A DNA stretch of 46,918 nucleotides from Vibrio proteolyticus NBRC 13287 (GTDB lineage Bacteria; Pseudomonadota; Gammaproteobacteria; Enterobacterales; Vibrionaceae). The notes beneath the pieces were generated by a model. That model was given only the letters and a program-made list of their open reading frames with translations. It did no database searches and was not told where the DNA came from. The stretch is taken from the NCBI RefSeq assembly GCF_000467125.1, contig NZ_BATJ01000029.1:1-46918 (forward strand). The letters run 5' to 3'. The translations under genes and the position numbers were made by a program. Positions 1 to 12,408 of the stretch are shown in pieces (position 1 is the stretch's first letter; each line of letters starts with the position of its first letter).

Positions 1-42
1 TTGTTGCGAAAATCTTTGAATAAGATTTGACGAAACACTGGT

Positions 43-70
43 AAAAAGGGCATCATTTGATGCCCTTTTT
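43..70 (+). terminator. Rho-independent terminator of a gene left of the window
   Basis: A 12-bp perfect stem (AAAAAGGGCATC pairing with GATGCCCTTTTT) with a four-base loop ends in a run of five T. It lies before secE, so it probably ends the gene to the left. In this family of gene orders that is usually tuf or a tRNA, but that gene is outside the window. Because both arms are A/T-flanked it could work in either direction. Confidence 0.8.
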
Positions 71-256
71 ATGCGCTGAATGAAGTGTTTGCTGGTTTCT
101 TATTCATGCAAATGCGCAGTCAGGATTTTATTCGGTTGAGAGTTTGCACTCGACTGATAAAAAGAGCACATCACGGGGTTTCCCTTGGTGTTATGGATTT
201 GCCCTGCAACAGCGGGGTTGTTGTCGTCTATATTAAGACTTAGACAGGTTGGTTTT

Positions 257-670
257 ATGAAAGCAAATAATGCTGAAACTCCTGATAGCTCGAACGCAGC
301 AGACACATTTAAGTGGATCGTCGCTTTTGTTCTGCTAGCTGCCGCTGTTGTGGGAAACGCGCTTTTGGGTGGAAGTGGTCCACAGTCAAGCTTTACTGTG
401 TATGAACTGCATGTGGTTGCGCGAGCAGCCGGCGCGGTAGTTTTGGTTGTTGCAGCACTGGGTGTGTTGGCGACGACCGTGAAAGGTAAAGCTGCGATCG
501 CATTCGCTCGCGATGCACGTATGGAAGTTCGTAAAGTGGTTTGGCCGACTCGTCAGGAAACCATGCAAACAACTTTTATCGTTTTAGCTGTAAGTATTGT
601 AATGGCTCTGGTGCTATGGGGCATTGACGGCATTATGGTCCGTCTGGTTGCCTTTGCGACTGGGGTATAG
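257..670 (+). CDS. secE: Preprotein translocase subunit SecE
   Basis: SecE is the small inner-membrane subunit that clamps the SecYEG protein-export channel. The 137-residue product has three hydrophobic segments (about residues 18-37, 52-74 and 104-130). Before the last segment it carries the conserved cytoplasmic amphipathic motif EVRKVVWPTRQE, the family signature. The ATG at 257 is chosen over an upstream in-frame start at 185 because an AGG lies 8-10 bases before it and the N-terminus then resembles enterobacterial SecE (127 aa). It is followed after 13 bases by nusG, the standard secE-nusG pair, so both are read from one mRNA. The -10/-35 of this operon could not be assigned with confidence in 71-256. 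Confidence 0.95.
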   Translation: MKANNAETPDSSNAADTFKWIVAFVLLAAAVVGNALLGGSGPQSSFTVYELHVVARAAGAVVLVVAALGVLATTVKGKAAIAFARDARMEVRKVVWPTRQETMQTTFIVLAVSIVMALVLWGIDGIMVRLVAFATGV

Positions 671-683
671 AGGGTTTTAATTC

Positions 684-1232
684 ATGAGTGAAGCTCCAAA
701 AAAACGCTGGTATGTGGTTCAGGCCTTCTCTGGTTTTGAAGGTCGAGTAGCACAGTCTCTGCGCGAGCATATCAAAATGCACGGCATGGAAGAGCTGTTT
801 GGTGAAGTTCTGGTTCCTACTGAAGAAGTAGTAGAAATGCGTTCAGGCCAACGCCGTAAGAGTGAGCGTAAGTTCTTCCCTGGCTACGTTCTGGTTCAGA
901 TGATCATGAACGATGAATCATGGCACTTAGTACGCAGCGTGCCGCGTGTCATGGGCTTCATTGGTGGTACCTCTGACCGTCCGGCTCCGATCACAGACAA
1001 AGAAGCCGATGCGATTCTGAATCGTCTGGAGAAAGCCAGCGAAGCACCACGTCCTAAGACTATGTTTGAAGCCGGTGAAGTGGTTCGCGTTAACGAAGGT
1101 CCGTTTGCTGACTTTAACGGTACGGTTGAAGAAGTGGATTATGAGAAGAGCCGCCTGAAAGTGTCTGTGTCGATCTTTGGTCGTGCAACACCGGTTGAGC
1201 TCGAATTTGGTCAAGTCGAAAAACTTGATTAA
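684..1232 (+). CDS. nusG: Transcription termination/antitermination factor NusG
   Basis: NusG binds the clamp of RNA polymerase, suppresses pausing, and links the enzyme to Rho or to ribosomal protein S10. The 182-residue protein is full length (E. coli 181). It opens with the NGN domain (KKRWYVVQAFSGFE at residues 6-19) and ends with a KOW domain containing GEVVRVNEGPFADFNGTV. A GAGGG ribosome binding site lies 9 bases before the ATG. The gene sits 13 bases after secE and is followed by a hairpin terminator that overlaps the rplK promoter. Confidence 0.98.
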   Translation: MSEAPKKRWYVVQAFSGFEGRVAQSLREHIKMHGMEELFGEVLVPTEEVVEMRSGQRRKSERKFFPGYVLVQMIMNDESWHLVRSVPRVMGFIGGTSDRPAPITDKEADAILNRLEKASEAPRPKTMFEAGEVVRVNEGPFADFNGTVEEVDYEKSRLKVSVSIFGRATPVELEFGQVEKLD

Positions 1233-1251
1233 AAAAACACCTTTTTAAGGC

Positions 1252-1280
1252 TTGTTTAAGGCGCGAAATATGACTATAAT
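1252..1280 (+). promoter_or_regulatory. rplK-rplA promoter embedded in the nusG terminator
   Basis: A -35 TTGTTT (1252-1257) and a perfect -10 TATAAT (1275-1280) are separated by 17 bp. The base run after the -10 (TTCGCGCC) is G+C-rich, the type of discriminator found at stringently controlled promoters of translation genes. The -10 forms part of the inverted repeat that also acts as the nusG terminator. Confidence 0.8.
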
Positions 1281-1293
1281 TTCGCGCCTTTTT
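1258..1293 (+). terminator. nusG terminator hairpin
   Basis: A 12-bp perfect stem (AAGGCGCGAAAT with ATTTCGCGCCTT) and a 9-base loop are followed by a T tract (1289-1293). It lies 25 bases after the nusG stop. The same DNA contains the -10 of the next operon. Confidence 0.75.
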
Positions 1294-1377
1294 GCTTCTA
1301 TTGAAGCGAAAAGTTTTGTACATCAACGGGGAGCTGATCAGTCGATTAGCGTTTGAACCCAAGAATTAGGTATTATC

Positions 1378-1806
1378 ATGGCTAAGAAAGTTGAAGCTTA
1401 TATCAAGCTGCAAGTTGCTGCTGGTATGGCAAACCCAAGTCCACCAGTTGGTCCTGCACTAGGTCAGCACGGTGTTAACATCATGGAATTCTGTAAAGCG
1501 TTCAACGCAAAAACAGAATCTCTGGAGAAAGGCCTGCCTACTCCTGTTGTTATCACAGTTTACAACGACCGTTCTTTCACGTTCATCACTAAGACTCCAC
1601 CTGCGGCTGTTCTGCTGAAGAAAGCGGCTGGCGTTAAGTCTGGTTCAGGTCGTCCAAACACTGAAAAAGTGGGTACTGTAACTGACGCTCAAATCCAGGA
1701 AATCGCAGAAACTAAAGCTGCAGACATGACTGGTGCTGACATCGAAGCGATGAAGCGTTCTATCGCGGGTACTGCTCGTTCAATGGGCCTAGTGGTAGAG
1801 GGTTAA
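1378..1806 (+). CDS. rplK: 50S ribosomal protein L11
   Basis: L11 forms the base of the L7/L12 stalk in the 50S subunit, binds the GTPase-associated region of 23S rRNA and is needed for RelA activation. The 142-residue length equals the E. coli protein. The N-terminal VEAYIKLQVAAGMANPSPPV segment with its two conserved prolines and the C-terminal rRNA-binding part (ADMTGADIEAMKRSIAGTARSMGL) are intact. rplA follows after 4 bases. In E. coli L1 represses this operon by binding the L11 leader. The 85-base leader here (1293-1377) may do the same, but no L1 site was proven. Confidence 0.98.
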   Translation: MAKKVEAYIKLQVAAGMANPSPPVGPALGQHGVNIMEFCKAFNAKTESLEKGLPTPVVITVYNDRSFTFITKTPPAAVLLKKAAGVKSGSGRPNTEKVGTVTDAQIQEIAETKAADMTGADIEAMKRSIAGTARSMGLVVEG

Positions 1807-1810
1807 TATC

Positions 1811-2512
1811 ATGGCAAAACTAACTAAGCGCATGCGCGTAATCCGCGAAAAAGTTGACGTAACTAAAGAATACGAAATCAACGAAGCTGTTGCTCTTCTG
1901 AAAGAACTGGCAACTGCTAAATTCGTAGAGTCTGTTGACGTTGCTGTTAACCTAGGTATCGACGCTCGTAAATCTGACCAAAACGTTCGCGGTGCAACTG
2001 TACTGCCACACGGTACTGGTCGTGATATCCGCGTTGCTGTATTCACTCAAGGTGCTAACGCTGAAGCTGCGAAAGAAGCTGGTGCGGACCTAGTGGGTAT
2101 GGAAGACCTGGCTGAGCAAGTTAAGAAAGGCGAAATGAACTTCGACGTTGTTGTTGCTTCTCCAGATGCAATGCGCGTTGTAGGTCAACTAGGTACTATC
2201 CTGGGTCCTCGTGGTCTGATGCCAAACCCGAAAGTTGGTACTGTAACGCCTAACGTTGCTGAAGCGGTTAAGAACGCGAAAGCAGGTCAGGTTCGTTACC
2301 GTAACGACAAGAACGGTATCGTTCACACGACCATTGGTAAAGTTTCTTTCGAAGCTGACCAATTGAAAGAGAACCTGGAAGCACTTCTAGTGGCTCTTAA
2401 GAAAGCTAAGCCTTCTTCAGCGAAAGGTACTTTCCTGAAGAAAGTCAGCATCTCTACCACTATGGGTGCAGGTGTTGCAGTGGAACAGGGTAGCCTGAAC
2501 ACTCAAGCTTAA
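1811..2512 (+). CDS. rplA: 50S ribosomal protein L1
   Basis: L1 forms the mobile stalk at the tRNA exit side of the 50S subunit and is the autogenous translational repressor of the L11 operon. The 233-residue product (E. coli 234) carries the L1 signature around MRVVGQLGTILGPRGLMPNP and the RNA-binding TKRMRVIREKVD N-terminus. It starts 4 bases after the rplK stop, consistent with translational coupling. The end of the gene overlaps the -35 region of the rplJ promoter by proximity only (stop at 2512, -35 from 2518). Confidence 0.98.
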   Translation: MAKLTKRMRVIREKVDVTKEYEINEAVALLKELATAKFVESVDVAVNLGIDARKSDQNVRGATVLPHGTGRDIRVAVFTQGANAEAAKEAGADLVGMEDLAEQVKKGEMNFDVVVASPDAMRVVGQLGTILGPRGLMPNPKVGTVTPNVAEAVKNAKAGQVRYRNDKNGIVHTTIGKVSFEADQLKENLEALLVALKKAKPSSAKGTFLKKVSISTTMGAGVAVEQGSLNTQA

Positions 2513-2517
2513 ATGAT

Positions 2518-2545
2518 TTGATTAGGCGTGAAATTGATGTATAAT
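2518..2545 (+). promoter_or_regulatory. rplJ-rplL(-rpoBC) promoter within an inverted repeat
   Basis: The -35 TTGATT (2518-2523) and -10 TATAAT (2540-2545) are separated by 16 bp and followed by the same G+C-rich TTCGCGCC discriminator as the rplK promoter. The element lies in a 15-bp stem (2521-2535 with 2543-2557, one G-U pair) that has no T tract, so it is probably not a terminator. Confidence 0.8.
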
Positions 2546-2557
2546 TTCGCGCCTAAT

Positions 2558-2804
2558 TATTGTGGTTGGGGCTGAATTTTGGTTCTTTGAACTGTCTTTG
2601 GTTCGAAATGAATTAAGACTCAGTCTCCGTCCAAGACCGTAGGCGTTTGAATTCTTTCAGACTTAATTGTCCTACGTAGATGGTGCCCAAACCCGACAGA
2701 AAGCTCTATGTAAATAGTTACCTTTCTTCTGGGAATGCACCTAATTAACTCTCACTGTTGTGATAATAGTGAGTGGTGTAATAACAACCAGGAGTAAATC
2801 CAAG
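2558..2804 (+). promoter_or_regulatory. L10-type autoregulatory leader of rplJ
   Basis: About 245 bases of untranslated mRNA precede rplJ. The region matches in place, length and sequence character the enterobacterial L10 leader, in which the L10-(L7/L12)4 complex binds a kink-turn fold and shuts off translation. The stretch around 2618-2645 (CTCAGTCTCCGTCCAAGACC and following) resembles the E. coli leader from memory. Pairing of distant segments was not modelled. There is no gene in this gap. The strong AGGAG at 2790-2794 serves rplJ. Confidence 0.7.
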
Positions 2805-3299
2805 ATGGCTTTAAACCTTCAAGACAAAAAAGCAATTGTTGCTGAAGTCAACGAAGCAGCCAGTGGTGCACTTTCTGCAGTTGTAGCTGATTCTCGTGGC
2901 GTTGAAGTTGGTGCAATGACCGCTCTACGTAAACAAGCTCGCGAAGCGGGTGTTTACATGCGTGTTGTTCGTAACACTCTTGCACGCCGTGCTGTTCAGG
3001 GTACTGACTACGAGTGTCTGACTGACACTTTCACTGGTCCTACTCTGATTGCATTCTCAAATGAGCACCCAGGTGCTGCAGCGCGTCTTTTCAAAGACTT
3101 CGCTAAAGAGAATGCTGAGTTCGAGATCAAAGCTGCTGCATTTGAAGGCGCAGTTACTGATGCTGAAATTCTAGCGACACTACCAACTTACGACGAAGCG
3201 ATTGCACGCCTGATGATGTGCATGAAAGAAGCTTCTGCTGGCAAGCTGGCACGTACTATCGCTGCTATCCGCGATCAAAAAGAAGAAGCTGCGGCGTAA
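2805..3299 (+). CDS. rplJ: 50S ribosomal protein L10
   Basis: L10 anchors the L7/L12 dimers to the ribosome and represses its own mRNA. The 164-residue product (E. coli 165) starts MALNLQDKKAIVAEV and contains the family's VVRNTLARRAV motif and the C-terminal helix that holds L7/L12. The ATG at 2805 is preferred to an in-frame GTG/ATA extension from 2760 because it has AGGAG 10 bases upstream and gives the usual N-terminus. The MMCMKEAS segment has a cysteine in the C-terminal linker helix. rplL follows after 57 bases. Confidence 0.97.
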   Translation: MALNLQDKKAIVAEVNEAASGALSAVVADSRGVEVGAMTALRKQAREAGVYMRVVRNTLARRAVQGTDYECLTDTFTGPTLIAFSNEHPGAAARLFKDFAKENAEFEIKAAAFEGAVTDAEILATLPTYDEAIARLMMCMKEASAGKLARTIAAIRDQKEEAAA

Positions 3300-3356
3300 G
3301 CCTTGCTTTTTACTGGTTGCTTAATAAACTTATTGTTGACTTAAAAGAGAATTGTT

Positions 3357-3725
3357 ATGTCTATTACTAACGAGCAAATCCTAGACGCAATTGCAGAAAT
3401 GTCTGTAATGCAAGTTGTTGAACTGATCGAAGCTATGGAAGAGAAATTCGGTGTTACTGCTGCTGCTGCTGTTGTAGCTGGTGGCGCTGCTGGCGGCGAA
3501 GCTGCTGCTGAGCAAACTGAATTCGACGTAATCCTAGAATCTGCTGGCGGTAACAAAGTTGCTGTAATCAAAGCAGTTCGTGGCGCAACTGGTCTAGGCC
3601 TGAAAGAAGCTAAAGCTCTAGTAGACGGCGCTCCAGCACCTCTGAAAGAAGGCGTTGAGAAAGACGAAGCTGAAGCTCTGAAAGCTCAGCTAGAAGAAGC
3701 TGGTGCAACTGTTGTTGTTAAGTAA
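3357..3725 (+). CDS. rplL: 50S ribosomal protein L7/L12
   Basis: L7/L12 is the multi-copy acidic stalk protein that recruits translational GTPases. The 122-residue protein has the N-terminal dimerisation domain, an alanine/glycine-rich hinge (about residues 36-52) and the C-terminal domain with GGNKVAVIKAVRGATGLGLKEAK. Codon use is very biased, as expected for one of the most abundant proteins. A hairpin with a T run follows, which should reduce read-through into rpoB. Confidence 0.98.
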   Translation: MSITNEQILDAIAEMSVMQVVELIEAMEEKFGVTAAAAVVAGGAAGGEAAAEQTEFDVILESAGGNKVAVIKAVRGATGLGLKEAKALVDGAPAPLKEGVEKDEAEALKAQLEEAGATVVVK

Positions 3726-3757
3726 TTATTACTTAGCTTCTTAGCCGTATGGCTAAT

Positions 3758-3788
3758 GGCTGGTGGTTTTTTAACCACCGGCCTTTTT
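3758..3788 (+). terminator. Attenuator between rplL and rpoB
   Basis: A 9-bp stem (GGCTGGTGG with CCACCGGCC, one G-U pair) is followed by five T. In E. coli a partial terminator at this place lets only a fraction of transcripts continue into rpoBC. The same role is inferred here because there is no strong promoter visible before rpoB. Confidence 0.8.
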
Positions 3789-3846
3789 GCGCTGTAGGGC
3801 ATAGGTGAATTTTCCCGCTGTTTAAGCACCTATCTCCGAGCAAAAA

Positions 3847-3926
3847 ACATTTCATGCTCTCTTAATGGAATGTCACTACAGTTTAAACAGTTGTTTAGTC
3901 ACTGTCTCATTATTAGTGGAGACAGT
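3847..3926 (+). other. Two hairpins in the rpoB leader
   Basis: Downstream of the attenuator the 170-base leader of rpoB can form two hairpins. One is ACATT-T-CAT with ATG-G-AATGT (3847-3855 with 3865-3873), the other is ACTGTCTC with GAGACAGT (3901-3908 with 3919-3926). In E. coli the rplL-rpoB spacer is cut by RNase III, and these stems are candidates for the equivalent processing site. That role is inferred. Confidence 0.5.
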
Positions 3927-3958
3927 TTGGGTCACTTATCAGCGAGCTGAGGAACCCC

Positions 3959-6900
3959 ATGGTTTACTCTTATACCGAGAAAAAGCGCATCCGTAAGGAC
4001 TTTGGTACTCGTCCACAAGTGTTGGACATTCCATACCTGCTATCGATCCAGCTCGATTCGTTCGAGAAGTTCATCGAACAGGATCCTGAAGGGCAATACG
4101 GTCTTGAGGCTGCTTTCCGTTCTGTATTCCCGATTCAGAGCTACAACGGCAATTCCGAGCTGCAATACGTTAGCTACCGTCTTGGTGAGCCAGTTTTTGA
4201 CGTTAAAGAATGTCAAATCCGCGGCGTAACATACTCAAAGCCACTGCGCGTGAAACTGCGCCTGGTGATCTTTGATAAAGACGCGCCAGCAGGTACTGTA
4301 AAAGACATTAAAGAACAAGAAGTCTACATGGGTGAAATTCCACTCATGACTGAGAATGGTACCTTCGTAATCAATGGTACCGAGAGGGTTATCGTATCCC
4401 AGCTGCACAGAAGCCCAGGTGTGTTCTTCGACAGCGATAAGGGTAAGACCCACTCATCAGGTAAAGTTCTTTATAACGCACGTATTATTCCTTACCGCGG
4501 TTCATGGCTCGACTTTGAGTTTGACCCTAAGGACAACCTGTACGTACGTATCGACCGTCGTCGTAAACTGCCTGCTTCTATCATTCTTCGCGCACTAGGC
4601 AAGACGTCAGAAGAGATCCTGGATATCTTCTTCGAGAAGATCAATTTTGAAGTGAAAGATGAAACGCTTCACATGGAATTGGTCCCTGAGCGTCTGCGTG
4701 GTGAAACCGCAACCTTCGACATCGAAGCGAATGGTACTGTTTACGTAGAAAAAGGTCGTCGTGTAACGGCTCGTCATATCCGCCAACTAGAAAAAGATGG
4801 CGTTGATCACATCGAAGTACCGGTTGAGTACATCGTAGGTAAAGTTGCATCGAAAGATTACATCAACGAAGCAACTGGCGAGATCATCGTTGCAGCGAAC
4901 CAAGAGATCTCTCTTGAAGCGCTGGCGAACCTGTCTCAGGCTGGTCACAAGAAACTGGAAGTTCTGTTTACGAACGACCTGGATCACGGCCCATTCATGT
5001 CAGAAACCCTGCGTATCGACAACACGGTTGATCGTATTTCTGCACTGGTAGAAATCTACCGCATGATGCGCCCTGGTGAGCCGCCAACGAAAGAAGCAGC
5101 AGAAGCCCTGTTTGAAAGCCTGTTCTTCTCTGAAGAGCGTTACGATCTGTCGACTGTTGGCCGTATGAAGTTCAACAGCTCAATCGGTCGTGAAGACGCG
5201 CAAGAGCAAGGCACACTTGACGAAACTGACATCGTTGAAGTGATGAAGAAGCTGATCGCGATCCGTAACGGTATCGGTGAGGTCGACGATATCGACCACC
5301 TGGGTAACCGTCGTATCCGTAGCGTTGGCGAAATGGCTGAGAACCAATTCCGTGTTGGTCTGGTACGTGTAGAACGTGCTGTGAAAGAACGCCTAAGCCT
5401 TGGTGATCTTGATGCCATCATGCCTCAAGATCTCATCAACGCGAAGCCTATCTCTGCTGCGGTTAAAGAATTCTTCGGCTCTTCTCAGCTGTCTCAGTTT
5501 ATGGACCAGAACAACCCGTTGTCGGAAGTGACGCACAAACGTCGTATTTCTGCCTTGGGTCCTGGCGGTCTGACTCGTGAACGTGCGGGCTTCGAAGTTC
5601 GAGACGTCCACGTAACGCACTATGGTCGCCTGTGTCCTATCGAAACACCTGAAGGTCCGAACATCGGTCTGATCAACTCGCTGTCAGCGTTTGCTCGTTG
5701 TAACGAGTACGGTTTCCTGGAAACGCCTTACCGTCGTGTTGTTGATGGTGTGGTGACGGATGACGTGGATTACCTGTCTGCGATTCAGGAAGGTCAATAC
5801 GTTATCGCTCAGGCGAACACGGTACTGACTGAAGAAGGTACGTTTGCCGAAGAACTGATCACTGCTCGTCAGAAAGGTGAGTCTGGTCTGCACCCACGCG
5901 AACACGTTGACTATATGGACGTTGCGACCAACCAGGTTGTATCGATCGCGGCCTCGTTGATTCCATTCCTGGAACACGATGATGCGAACCGTGCCTTGAT
6001 GGGCGCGAACATGCAACGTCAGGCGGTCCCAACACTGCGCGCAGACAAGCCGCTGGTCGGTACCGGTATCGAACGTAACATCGCGGTCGACTCCGGTGTA
6101 ACTGCTGTGGCAAAACGTGGCGGTATTATCCAGTCAGTTGACGCTTCTCGCATTGTTGTGAAAGTGAATGATGAAGAACTGGTTCCGGGTGAAGCAGGCA
6201 TCGACATCTACAACCTGACCAAGTACACCCGTTCAAACCAGAACACCTGTATCAACCAGCGTCCATGTGTGATGCCGGGTGAACCAGTACAGCGCGGTGA
6301 CGTGCTGGCAGACGGTCCGTCGACTGACCTGGGTGAACTGGCTCTGGGTCAGAACATGCGCATCGCATTCATGCCTTGGAACGGTTACAACTTCGAGGAC
6401 TCGATCCTGGTTTCTGAGCGTGTTGTTCAGGAAGACCGTTTCACCACGATCCATATTCAAGAGCTGTCTTGTGTGGCGCGTGACACCAAGCTGGGTGCAG
6501 AAGAAATCACGGCTGATATTCCAAACGTAGGTGAGTCTGCTCTGTCTAAACTGGACGAGTCAGGCATCGTTTACATTGGTGCAGAAGTGAAAGGTGGCGA
6601 CATTCTGGTCGGTAAAGTAACGCCGAAAGGTGAAACTCAGCTGACGCCAGAAGAGAAACTGCTGCGTGCAATCTTCGGTGAAAAAGCGTCTGACGTGAAA
6701 GACACTTCACTGCGTGTACCAAACTCAGTATCTGGTACCATCATCGACGTTCAAGTCTTTACCCGTGATGGTGTAGAGAAAGACAAGCGTGCGCTTGAAA
6801 TTGAACAGATGCAGCTGAAAGAAGCGAAGAAAGACCTGACAGAAGAATTCCAGATCCTGGAAGGCGGTCTTCTGAACCGTGTGAAAGCGGTCCTGATCGA

Positions 6901-7987
6901 AGGCGGTCACGCTGAAGCGAAACTGGACTCAGTCGATCGTAAGAAGTGGCTGGAAATGACGCTGGAAGACGACGCACTGCAAACTCAGCTGGAACAGCTG
7001 GCTGAGCAGTACGACGAGCTGAAAGCGGAATTCGATAAGAAGTTCGAAACCAAGCGCCGTAAGATCACTCAAGGTGATGACCTGGCTCCTGGCGTACTGA
7101 AGATCGTGAAAGTTTACCTGGCAGTGAAACGTCGCATTCAGCCTGGTGATAAGATGGCGGGTCGTCACGGTAACAAGGGTGTAATCTCGAAGATCAACCC
7201 TGTTGAAGACATGCCTTACGATGAGAAAGGCCAACCGGTCGACATCGTGCTTAACCCACTGGGTGTACCTTCGCGTATGAACATCGGTCAGATCCTGGAA
7301 GTTCACTTAGGTCTGGCAGCGAAAGGTATCGGTGACAAGATCAACCAGATGGTGAAACAGCAACAAGAGCTGGCGAAATTCCGTGAGTTCCTGCAAGAGG
7401 TTTACTCTCTGGGTGACACTCGTCAGCGTGTTGACGTTGCATCACTGACCGATCAGGAAGTACTGACTCTGGTTGAAAACCTGCGTGGTGGTCTACCAGT
7501 TGCAACGCCAGTCTTTGACGGTGCAACCGAGCCAGAAATTAAGAGCCTGCTGAAACTGGCCGATCTGCCAGAATCAGGTCAGCTGACTCTGTTTGATGGT
7601 CGTACTGGTGACGCATTCGAGCGTCCGGTAACCGTTGGTTACATGTACATGCTGAAACTGAACCACCTTGTTGATGACAAGATGCACGCACGTTCAACCG
7701 GCTCTTACAGCCTGGTAACGCAGCAGCCGCTTGGTGGTAAAGCTCAGTTCGGTGGTCAGCGTTTCGGTGAGATGGAAGTATGGGCACTGGAAGCATACGG
7801 TGCAGCTTACACCCTACAAGAAATGCTAACCGTTAAGTCGGATGACGTTAACGGCCGTACCAAGATGTACAAAAACATCGTGGACGGTAACCACAGCATG
7901 GAACCTGGTATGCCAGAATCGTTCAACGTATTGTTGAAAGAGATTCGCTCGCTGGGTATCAACATCGAACTAGAAGACGAAGAGTAA
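3959..7987 (+). CDS. rpoB: RNA polymerase beta subunit
   Basis: RpoB is one of the two large catalytic subunits of RNA polymerase. The 1342-residue length equals E. coli. The rifampicin pocket (SSQLSQFMDQNNPLSEVTHK and following RRISALGPGG, about residues 508-537) has the usual susceptible residues (Asp, His and Ser all present). The C-terminal part has the conserved KPGDKMAGRHGNKG-type loop (here QPGDKMAGRHGNKG) and KAQFGGQRFGEMEVWALEAYGA. It is transcribed from the rplJ promoter by read-through of the attenuator. rpoC follows after 87 bases. Confidence 0.99.
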   Translation: MVYSYTEKKRIRKDFGTRPQVLDIPYLLSIQLDSFEKFIEQDPEGQYGLEAAFRSVFPIQSYNGNSELQYVSYRLGEPVFDVKECQIRGVTYSKPLRVKLRLVIFDKDAPAGTVKDIKEQEVYMGEIPLMTENGTFVINGTERVIVSQLHRSPGVFFDSDKGKTHSSGKVLYNARIIPYRGSWLDFEFDPKDNLYVRIDRRRKLPASIILRALGKTSEEILDIFFEKINFEVKDETLHMELVPERLRGETATFDIEANGTVYVEKGRRVTARHIRQLEKDGVDHIEVPVEYIVGKVASKDYINEATGEIIVAANQEISLEALANLSQAGHKKLEVLFTNDLDHGPFMSETLRIDNTVDRISALVEIYRMMRPGEPPTKEAAEALFESLFFSEERYDLSTVGRMKFNSSIGREDAQEQGTLDETDIVEVMKKLIAIRNGIGEVDDIDHLGNRRIRSVGEMAENQFRVGLVRVERAVKERLSLGDLDAIMPQDLINAKPISAAVKEFFGSSQLSQFMDQNNPLSEVTHKRRISALGPGGLTRERAGFEVRDVHVTHYGRLCPIETPEGPNIGLINSLSAFARCNEYGFLETPYRRVVDGVVTDDVDYLSAIQEGQYVIAQANTVLTEEGTFAEELITARQKGESGLHPREHVDYMDVATNQVVSIAASLIPFLEHDDANRALMGANMQRQAVPTLRADKPLVGTGIERNIAVDSGVTAVAKRGGIIQSVDASRIVVKVNDEELVPGEAGIDIYNLTKYTRSNQNTCINQRPCVMPGEPVQRGDVLADGPSTDLGELALGQNMRIAFMPWNGYNFEDSILVSERVVQEDRFTTIHIQELSCVARDTKLGAEEITADIPNVGESALSKLDESGIVYIGAEVKGGDILVGKVTPKGETQLTPEEKLLRAIFGEKASDVKDTSLRVPNSVSGTIIDVQVFTRDGVEKDKRALEIEQMQLKEAKKDLTEEFQILEGGLLNRVKAVLIEGGHAEAKLDSVDRKKWLEMTLEDDALQTQLEQLAEQYDELKAEFDKKFETKRRKITQGDDLAPGVLKIVKVYLAVKRRIQPGDKMAGRHGNKGVISKINPVEDMPYDEKGQPVDIVLNPLGVPSRMNIGQILEVHLGLAAKGIGDKINQMVKQQQELAKFREFLQEVYSLGDTRQRVDVASLTDQEVLTLVENLRGGLPVATPVFDGATEPEIKSLLKLADLPESGQLTLFDGRTGDAFERPVTVGYMYMLKLNHLVDDKMHARSTGSYSLVTQQPLGGKAQFGGQRFGEMEVWALEAYGAAYTLQEMLTVKSDDVNGRTKMYKNIVDGNHSMEPGMPESFNVLLKEIRSLGINIELEDEE

Positions 7988-8052
7988 TCCACTGCCTTTC
8001 AATAGAAAGCGGATTATCTGGTAGAAAGCAGCCTGCGCTGGCAGGCTGCTTT
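7986..8052 (+). other. Tandem hairpins in the rpoB-rpoC spacer
   Basis: The 87-base spacer contains an outer/inner stem starting at the rpoB stop (AATCC with GGATT, and CTTTC-AATA-GAAAG; 7986-8015). It is followed by a perfect 12-bp stem AAAGCAGCCTGC/GCAGGCTGCTTT with a GCTG loop (8025-8052). Only three T belong to the stem and no extra T tract follows, so a full terminator is unlikely. Partial attenuation or processing is possible. Confidence 0.7.
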
Positions 8053-8074
8053 TAACTCCTTACAGGAGCTGATT

Positions 8075-12277
<4,203 letters not shown>

Positions 12278-12295
12278 TCGCTCAGCGAGACAATG

Positions 12296-12323
12296 AAAAA
12301 AGGCACCTTAGGGTGCCTTTTTT
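12296..12323. terminator. Bidirectional terminator between rpoC and rsd
   Basis: A perfect stem AAAAAAGGCACC/GGTGCCTTTTTT with a TTAG loop is flanked by A and T runs, so it can stop rpoC transcripts on the + strand and rsd transcripts on the - strand. The remaining bases 12324-12408 hold no recognisable feature. Confidence 0.9.
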
Positions 12324-12408
12324 GTGTCTGGAGTAAAGCGAAGACAGACAGCAGGTCTTGCCGGATAAGTGTATGCCCACCTAAGTTAAACGTTGATCGT
12401 GGACACGC

